The notes under the pieces are model-generated. The model was given only the letters and a program-made list of their open reading frames with translations. It ran no database searches and was not told where the DNA came from. A DNA stretch of 37,528 nt from Glycomyces dulcitolivorans (lineage in GTDB: Bacteria > Actinomycetota > Actinomycetes > Mycobacteriales > Micromonosporaceae), in assembly GCF_003265355.1 (NCBI RefSeq), contig NZ_QFRW01000317.1, forward strand, positions 1 to 37,528. Direction: 5' to 3'. Both the position numbers and the translations under genes were made by a program. Shown one piece after another: positions 33,810 to 37,528 of this stretch. Position 1 is the first letter of the stretch. Each line of letters starts with the position of its first letter.

Positions 33810-33815
33810 CAGTCA

Positions 33816-33873
33816 GGGCCCGGAGGACTTGGCGAAGCTTGCGAGCCAAGCATTGGCACAGTGCTCCGGGCCC
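33816..33873. terminator. Branched terminator after the M3 peptidase gene
   Basis: GGGCCCGGAG (33816-33825) pairs with CTCCGGGCCC (33864-33873), and TTT follows. Inside the long loop, CTTGGC (33828) and GCCAAG (33845) form a second stem. It lies between convergent genes. Confidence 0.75.
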
Positions 33874-33879
33874 TTTCGC

Positions 33880-35571
33880 TTACAGCGCCAGCGCCTTCTC
33901 CCAAGGCGAGGCCACCGGGAAGTACGCCTCCAGGAAGCGCAGCATCATGTCCGAGCGCTCCTCGACCAGCTCCGGCGGGAGCCCGGCGTCGTTGATGCAG
34001 AACGTCTCCCGGTCGCGCCGCTCCAGCAGCAGCTCCAGGCGCTCGGCGACGTCGGGCATCCCCAGCTCCACGTACGCGTCCTGGGCGTGCCCGGAGACCG
34101 CCCGGCCCGACAGGTGCGCGTAGTAGTGCTGGAGGGTCACGGTGGAGACGTCGGTGACGTTCCGGAAGGCGCTCTTGGCGGTCCGGGACATCTCCTCGTC
34201 GAACTCCTTCTCCATCTCGGCGAGGACGCTGCGCTGCAACGGGTACGGCACGTGCTTCATCATCCGCGACACGGTCCGCCCGAAGGCCCGCTCGATGAGC
34301 GCGCGGTCGTTCTTGAACGCGGCGTTCGGCGGCGAGTCGGCGCGGCTGACCGGGTCCATGTCGATGAACGTCTGCGCGGGGAAGAACCGCGCGAGGCCGT
34401 TCGGCTCGAAGAACAGCTGCGGGCCGACGGGGCGGCCGACGAACATGTCGTCGTTGAAGTACAGGAAGTGCTCGCTGAGCCCCTCGATGCGGTGCAGCTG
34501 CGTCTCGATCGCGTGGGAGTTGAACGTCGGCAGCGCGTCCAGGTCGTCGAACAGGTCCCGGTGGTCGACGACGGTGAGGCCCGGCGCGTCCGCGTCGAGC
34601 CAGTGCGGGCGCTGGGAGTCGGTGATCAGGTAGACGTGGCGCACCCACGGCGCGTTCAGGTGCAGGGAGCGCAGCGAGAACCGCAGCTCCTCGCGGTCGA
34701 TGTAGCGCGCGTCGTTGGCGGACTCGGCGTGGTACGGCGACTGCTCGGCCTCGGCGCGGCGGCGCAGCCAGGCGTGGTCGGCGCCGTCGACCCAGGTGTA
34801 GACGACGTCGACGGGGAAGCCGACGTGGTCGGGGCCGGGGCGCGCGAACTCCGCGCGGGTCGGCACCGTCGGCAGGTCCGCGTGCGCGCCGGTCGCCAGC
34901 GCCGTGAAGAGGCGCCCGGGAGCCGACACCCGGGCGCCGCCCTGGCGGACGACGGGGCTGATGCGGTTGTGCCGCGGGGCGAGGAGGCGCCCGTCGCCGG
35001 TGTCGGTCCAGAACTCGACGTCGCATCCGTAGTCGGAGCCGAAGACGAGGTCGCGTCCACTGTCGGTCCACAGCCAGGAGGCGCGCACCAGCGGGACGTC
35101 GCCCATGTCGGTGCGGCGGGCCCATTCGGGCTTGTTGAGGCCGAGCTCGGACTCGCGGAACGCGGGTTCGGGCACGGAGAGGCGCCCGCCGGTGGACTCG
35201 CAGAGCATGGCGAGGGCGGTGCAGACGCGCTGGCGGTCGGCCGCGGCGGCGCCGAGGACGGGCCGGGTGAGGCTGAAGCCGGGGACGGCGAAGAAGTCGA
35301 CGCCGGCGGCGGTGAGGATCGCGGTGACGATCTCCAGGTTGCGGCGCCAGACTTCGAGCGGCGTGGGGGCGCCGAGGGCGTACGCGGGGCGGATCTCGCC
35401 GCCGTGGAGGACGTGCCCGGAATCGAGGTCGGTGAAGAAGCCGTAGGGTTCGGTGACTTCTTTGCGGGCCTTGGCCAAGGGATCGAAAGGCCTGGGCTCC
35501 GCCAGTTCTTCGGCCGTACGGACGAACTCTGTCGCTCGGGTTGCGATACGACGGTCATCGGCTGCGAACAA
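33880..35571 (-). CDS. Stealth-family sugar-phosphate transferase
   Basis: A 563-residue protein. Conserved region 1 of the Stealth family is VDVVYTWVDG at about 254-263. Region 2 runs from RYIDREELRFSLRSL through HVYLITDSQ to FNSHAIETQL and HFLYFNDDMFVG (about 288-380). Regions 3 and 4 follow, with SAFRNVTDVSTV near the middle of the C-terminal half and FCINDA near the end. These enzymes transfer sugar 1-phosphate to build capsule or wall polysaccharide. The first 250 residues are an extension seen in actinobacterial members; I cannot assign it. The TTG at 35571 was chosen because AGGAGG lies 6 bases upstream. It is not in a capsule gene cluster. Confidence 0.88.
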   Translation of the reverse strand: MFAADDRRIATRATEFVRTAEELAEPRPFDPLAKARKEVTEPYGFFTDLDSGHVLHGGEIRPAYALGAPTPLEVWRRNLEIVTAILTAAGVDFFAVPGFSLTRPVLGAAAADRQRVCTALAMLCESTGGRLSVPEPAFRESELGLNKPEWARRTDMGDVPLVRASWLWTDSGRDLVFGSDYGCDVEFWTDTGDGRLLAPRHNRISPVVRQGGARVSAPGRLFTALATGAHADLPTVPTRAEFARPGPDHVGFPVDVVYTWVDGADHAWLRRRAEAEQSPYHAESANDARYIDREELRFSLRSLHLNAPWVRHVYLITDSQRPHWLDADAPGLTVVDHRDLFDDLDALPTFNSHAIETQLHRIEGLSEHFLYFNDDMFVGRPVGPQLFFEPNGLARFFPAQTFIDMDPVSRADSPPNAAFKNDRALIERAFGRTVSRMMKHVPYPLQRSVLAEMEKEFDEEMSRTAKSAFRNVTDVSTVTLQHYYAHLSGRAVSGHAQDAYVELGMPDVAERLELLLERRDRETFCINDAGLPPELVEERSDMMLRFLEAYFPVASPWEKALAL

Positions 35572-35684
35572 TCGACACCTCCTGACGCTTGCGGCTTTCG
35601 CCGATCCGGGGTCTACCGGGACTGCTGCCGGCACGGTGGAGGCGGGTCGCCGTAGACCACGCCTGAACGTCACGTGGCCGGGCT

Positions 35685-35734
35685 CTGACACGTGTCTCAA
35701 CAGTAGGCCACAGGGCAGTGACAAAATGGTGTCA
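35685..35734. promoter_or_regulatory. Two TGACA/TGTCA dyads upstream of the Stealth gene
   Basis: The palindrome GACACGTGTC lies near 35685-35694, and TGACA-N6-TGTCA is at 35719-35734. Both share the GACA/TGTC half. They sit about 115-165 bases before the Stealth start and could be a double operator. The regulator is unknown. Confidence 0.4.
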
Positions 35735-35759
35735 GATTCGCGTCCGAAGCGTCAACCGA

Positions 35760-35788
35760 AACGGGCGCCGCCCCTGGCGACGCCCGTT
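35760..35788 (-). terminator. Terminator of the 2H phosphoesterase gene
   Basis: AACGGGCG (35760-35767) pairs with CGCCCGTT (35781-35788), 16 bases after the stop in minus-strand order, with further T residues beyond. Confidence 0.65.
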
Positions 35789-35803
35789 CGGATATTGAGA
35801 TGT

Positions 35804-36445
35804 CTACGCGCCCAAGGGAATTCGGGCCACATGCTCCCAGGTATAGGTGGAGGCGTCCTCGCTTTGGATGACTCGGACCAGGTCTACCCCGGTGACCGTT
35901 ATCTCCGTCCGGCCCGGCCGGACGTCGCGGAGCTTGTTCTGGATGGCGCCGCGGCGGGCGTCGACGGCGATCGAACTGGACCGGTACGACAGCGAGACGT
36001 GCCCGGGACCGCCGCAGGGGCGGCCCACGTTCCCTTCCACGACTTCGTTGATCGCCTCGACGCAGTTCGCGACGAGCGCGTCGAAGTGCGTGCCGGGGAA
36101 CGTGTCGAGCAGGACGCCGCCGGTCGCGGCGAGCGCGGGTCCGACCGTGAGGGGGAACGCCGGGACTTCGGCGGCCCTCTCGCGCAGGCGCCCGATGAGC
36201 CTCGCCCGGACGTCGTCGCCGACCGTCGCGGCGTCGCATTCGACCGAGGCGATCGTGGCGTGGAGCCACTCGTGCGGGACGGGCAGGTCGCCGCCGGCGA
36301 GGTCGATGACGGGCCGGTAGGAATCGGCGACCGCCTTGACCTCGGTCAGGTCGGTCAGGTAGACGTGGAGTTTGGTCCATCCGTCCGGCCAGCGCTGCCC
36401 TGAGCTGGGAGGCTTCGGTCCGGATGTGGGAGCAGATGTGTTCAC
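35804..36445 (-). CDS. 2H phosphoesterase (2'-5' RNA ligase-like) protein
   Basis: A 213-residue soluble protein with the two short motifs of the 2H phosphoesterase superfamily, HATI at 62-65 and HVSL at 149-152, each placed on a strand with hydrophobic neighbours (EWLHATIASV and GPGHVSLSYRS). The family cleaves or makes 2',5' or cyclic phosphodiester bonds in RNA or nucleotides. The substrate here is unknown. The start is a GTG at 36445 with AAGG about 11 bases upstream. It is probably a single-gene unit between the Stealth gene and the CydC-like gene. Confidence 0.8.
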   Translation of the reverse strand: MNTSAPTSGPKPPSSGQRWPDGWTKLHVYLTDLTEVKAVADSYRPVIDLAGGDLPVPHEWLHATIASVECDAATVGDDVRARLIGRLRERAAEVPAFPLTVGPALAATGGVLLDTFPGTHFDALVANCVEAINEVVEGNVGRPCGGPGHVSLSYRSSSIAVDARRGAIQNKLRDVRPGRTEITVTGVDLVRVIQSEDASTYTWEHVARIPLGA

Positions 36446-36538
36446 TGCTGCATCAGCCTTAAGGCGAGTCGGTAGGCCCCGGGCGGGGCCGGTCTATTCA
36501 ATTCCACCGCTTGCTACTGGTAGCACCGTTCCGGGAGT

Positions 36539-37528
36539 CTACCCACGGGGAGCCAGGTCCAATAGCGAACTGAGCGGCGCGTCACGTGGAGTCGGCACGG
36601 GCGGGCGGAGGTGGACGGTCCGGTCGACGACCCCGTCGGGCAGCGGCCGGTGGGTGATGATGATCGCGGTCTTGCCTTCAAGAGCGGCGGCGGCGGTCCT
36701 GAGTACGCGTTCGGCGGTGGCGGAATCGAGATGCGCGTCGGGTTCGTCGAGGACGAGGACCTCGCGGTCGGCGAGGAGGCAGCGGGCGAGGGCGATGCGG
36801 CCCCGCTCGCCGCCCGAGACGGCGCGGCCGTGCTCGCCGAGGCGGGTCTGGAGGCCCAGGTCCAGGCCGTCGAACCAGTCGCGCAGGCCGGCCCAGCGCA
36901 GGGCGCGGACGAGTTCGTCGTCCTCGGCGCCGGTGCGGGCGAGGCGGAGGTTCTCGGCGAGGGTGGTGTCGAACACGTGGGCGTCCTGGGAGCACAGGCC
37001 GACGGTGCGGCGCACGTCGTCGCCGTCGTACTCGGCGAGTTCGACGCCGCCGAAGCGCAGCGACCCCTCGTAGGGCAGGAAGCCCATGAGGGCGGCGGCG
37101 AGCGTGGACTTGCCGGACCCGGAGGGCCCCATGACGGCGACGCGCTCGCCGGGCTGGATCTTCAGGTCGAAGCCCTCGATGGCGGGCCGGTCGGCACCGG
37201 GCCAGGTGACCGAGAGGCGCTTGATCTCGATGTAGGGCGGGCCGCCGAGCGGGTTGGGCTCGAAGTCCATGGGCTCCACGGGGTCCGGGCGCGGGTCGGG
37301 GGCCTGCGTGATCTCGACGAGGCGGCGGCCGGACTCCTTGGCCGCGGCGGTCTGCTGGGCCGCGGCGGGCAGGGCGAGGACGGGCTCGAACGCGGCGAGC
37401 GGGACGAGCGCGAGGCAGGCGAGCAGGACCCCGTCGAGGGTCCCGGCGGCGACCGCGGGGATGCCGGTCCACAGTGCGCCGGTGACGGCGGCGGCCATGG
37501 CGAGCAGGCCGGCGGCCTGGCCGAGGCC
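36539..37528 (-). CDS. cydC: CydC-like ABC exporter subunit, C-terminal part (cut by window edge)
   Basis: The frame is open to the window edge, and 329 residues are visible. A stretch of hydrophobic helices (AVTGALWTGIPAVAAG, GVLLACLALVPLAAF) ends the membrane domain, and the ATPase domain follows with Walker A GPSGSGKST, a signature VSGGERGRIALARCLL and Walker B VLVLDEPDAHLD. The helix segment LVPLAAFEPVLALPAAAQQ closely resembles CydC. CydDC exports cysteine and glutathione and is needed to assemble cytochrome bd. In many actinomycetes CydD and CydC are fused or follow cydAB; the cut hides which applies. Another ABC exporter is the alternative. Confidence 0.75.
   Translation of the reverse strand, partial: GLGQAAGLLAMAAAVTGALWTGIPAVAAGTLDGVLLACLALVPLAAFEPVLALPAAAQQTAAAKESGRRLVEITQAPDPRPDPVEPMDFEPNPLGGPPYIEIKRLSVTWPGADRPAIEGFDLKIQPGERVAVMGPSGSGKSTLAAALMGFLPYEGSLRFGGVELAEYDGDDVRRTVGLCSQDAHVFDTTLAENLRLARTGAEDDELVRALRWAGLRDWFDGLDLGLQTRLGEHGRAVSGGERGRIALARCLLADREVLVLDEPDAHLDSATAERVLRTAAAALEGKTAIIITHRPLPDGVVDRTVHLRPPVPTPRDAPLSSLLDLAPRG

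Noticed and set aside
36475-36500. GGCCCCG/GGGGCC palindrome after the CydC-like gene as a terminator
   Set aside because: The stem is short with a 3-4 base loop and no T run follows in minus-strand direction. It may still slow transcription, but support is thin.
1-37528. CRISPR arrays, insertion sequences, prophage or tRNA genes
   Set aside because: I looked for regularly spaced direct repeats, transposase motifs, terminal inverted repeats and cloverleaf patterns and found none. The three hairpin repeats near the RSH gene are not regularly spaced.

Overview
The window is about 37.5 kb of very GC-rich, densely coding DNA from a high-GC actinomycete. The evidence is the actinobacterial qcrC-qcrA-qcrB genes next to ctaE, with a diheme QcrC and a three-helix Rieske protein. 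A SARP regulator, frequent GTG and TTG starts, apparent leaderless genes, a MoxR/DUF58/transglutaminase operon and a DnaQ-UvrC fusion agree with this. A member of the Glycomycetales or Micromonosporales is my guess; the sequence alone does not settle the genus. I see no IS element, prophage, CRISPR array, tRNA or rRNA.

Layout. 1-1871: the N-terminal part of a SARP regulator (-), an Imm1-like protein (+) and a GNAT acetyltransferase (+). 1872-2068: an intergenic stretch with stacked hairpins ending in a strong terminator, a possible small RNA. 2069-9108: a xylose/xylan block holding a GH31 alpha-xylosidase, xylB and xylA in one minus-strand operon with a XylR-like operator, then dps (+) behind a stress-sigma-type promoter, then a secreted GH10-CBM2 xylanase (-) with a CebR-like box just after its promoter. 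9271-12249: leuS (-) behind a complete candidate ribosome-mediated attenuator with a 9-codon leader peptide. 12382-18770: MoxR ATPase, DUF58 protein, membrane transglutaminase and a DEDDh/GIY-YIG nuclease (+). 19124-20851: a RelA/SpoT homologue with an intact hydrolase site and a degraded synthetase domain, with short GC-rich hairpin repeats around it.

21049-25366: ctaE and qcrCAB (-), the cytochrome bcc-aa3 oxidase genes, apparently led by a leaderless ctaE and divergent from a stand-alone pseudo-receiver protein. 26013-27077: trpD (+). 27135-28739: a Nif3-family protein and a zinc-ribbon coiled-coil protein (-). 28871-30109: an HTH/TPR regulator (-), followed by a 430-base intergenic region and a small membrane protein (+) whose start codon lies in the loop of a 12-13-base inverted repeat. 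30828-33809: a metallophosphoesterase (-) and an M3 oligopeptidase (+). 33880-36445: a Stealth-family sugar-phosphate transferase and a 2H phosphoesterase (-). 36539 to the end: the ATPase half of a CydC-like exporter (-), cut by the window edge.

How the genes work together. The xylanase cuts xylan outside the cell, the intracellular GH31 enzyme releases xylose from xylo-oligosaccharides, and XylA and XylB pass xylose to the pentose phosphate pathway. Two different candidate operators suggest separate control of the extracellular and intracellular steps. The respiratory genes and a possible CydC both concern the terminal oxidases. The most unusual signals are regulatory: the leuS attenuator, the start-codon dyad at 30536-30568, the pseudo-receiver paired with ctaE, and the repeat placed at the same distance behind two different stop codons.
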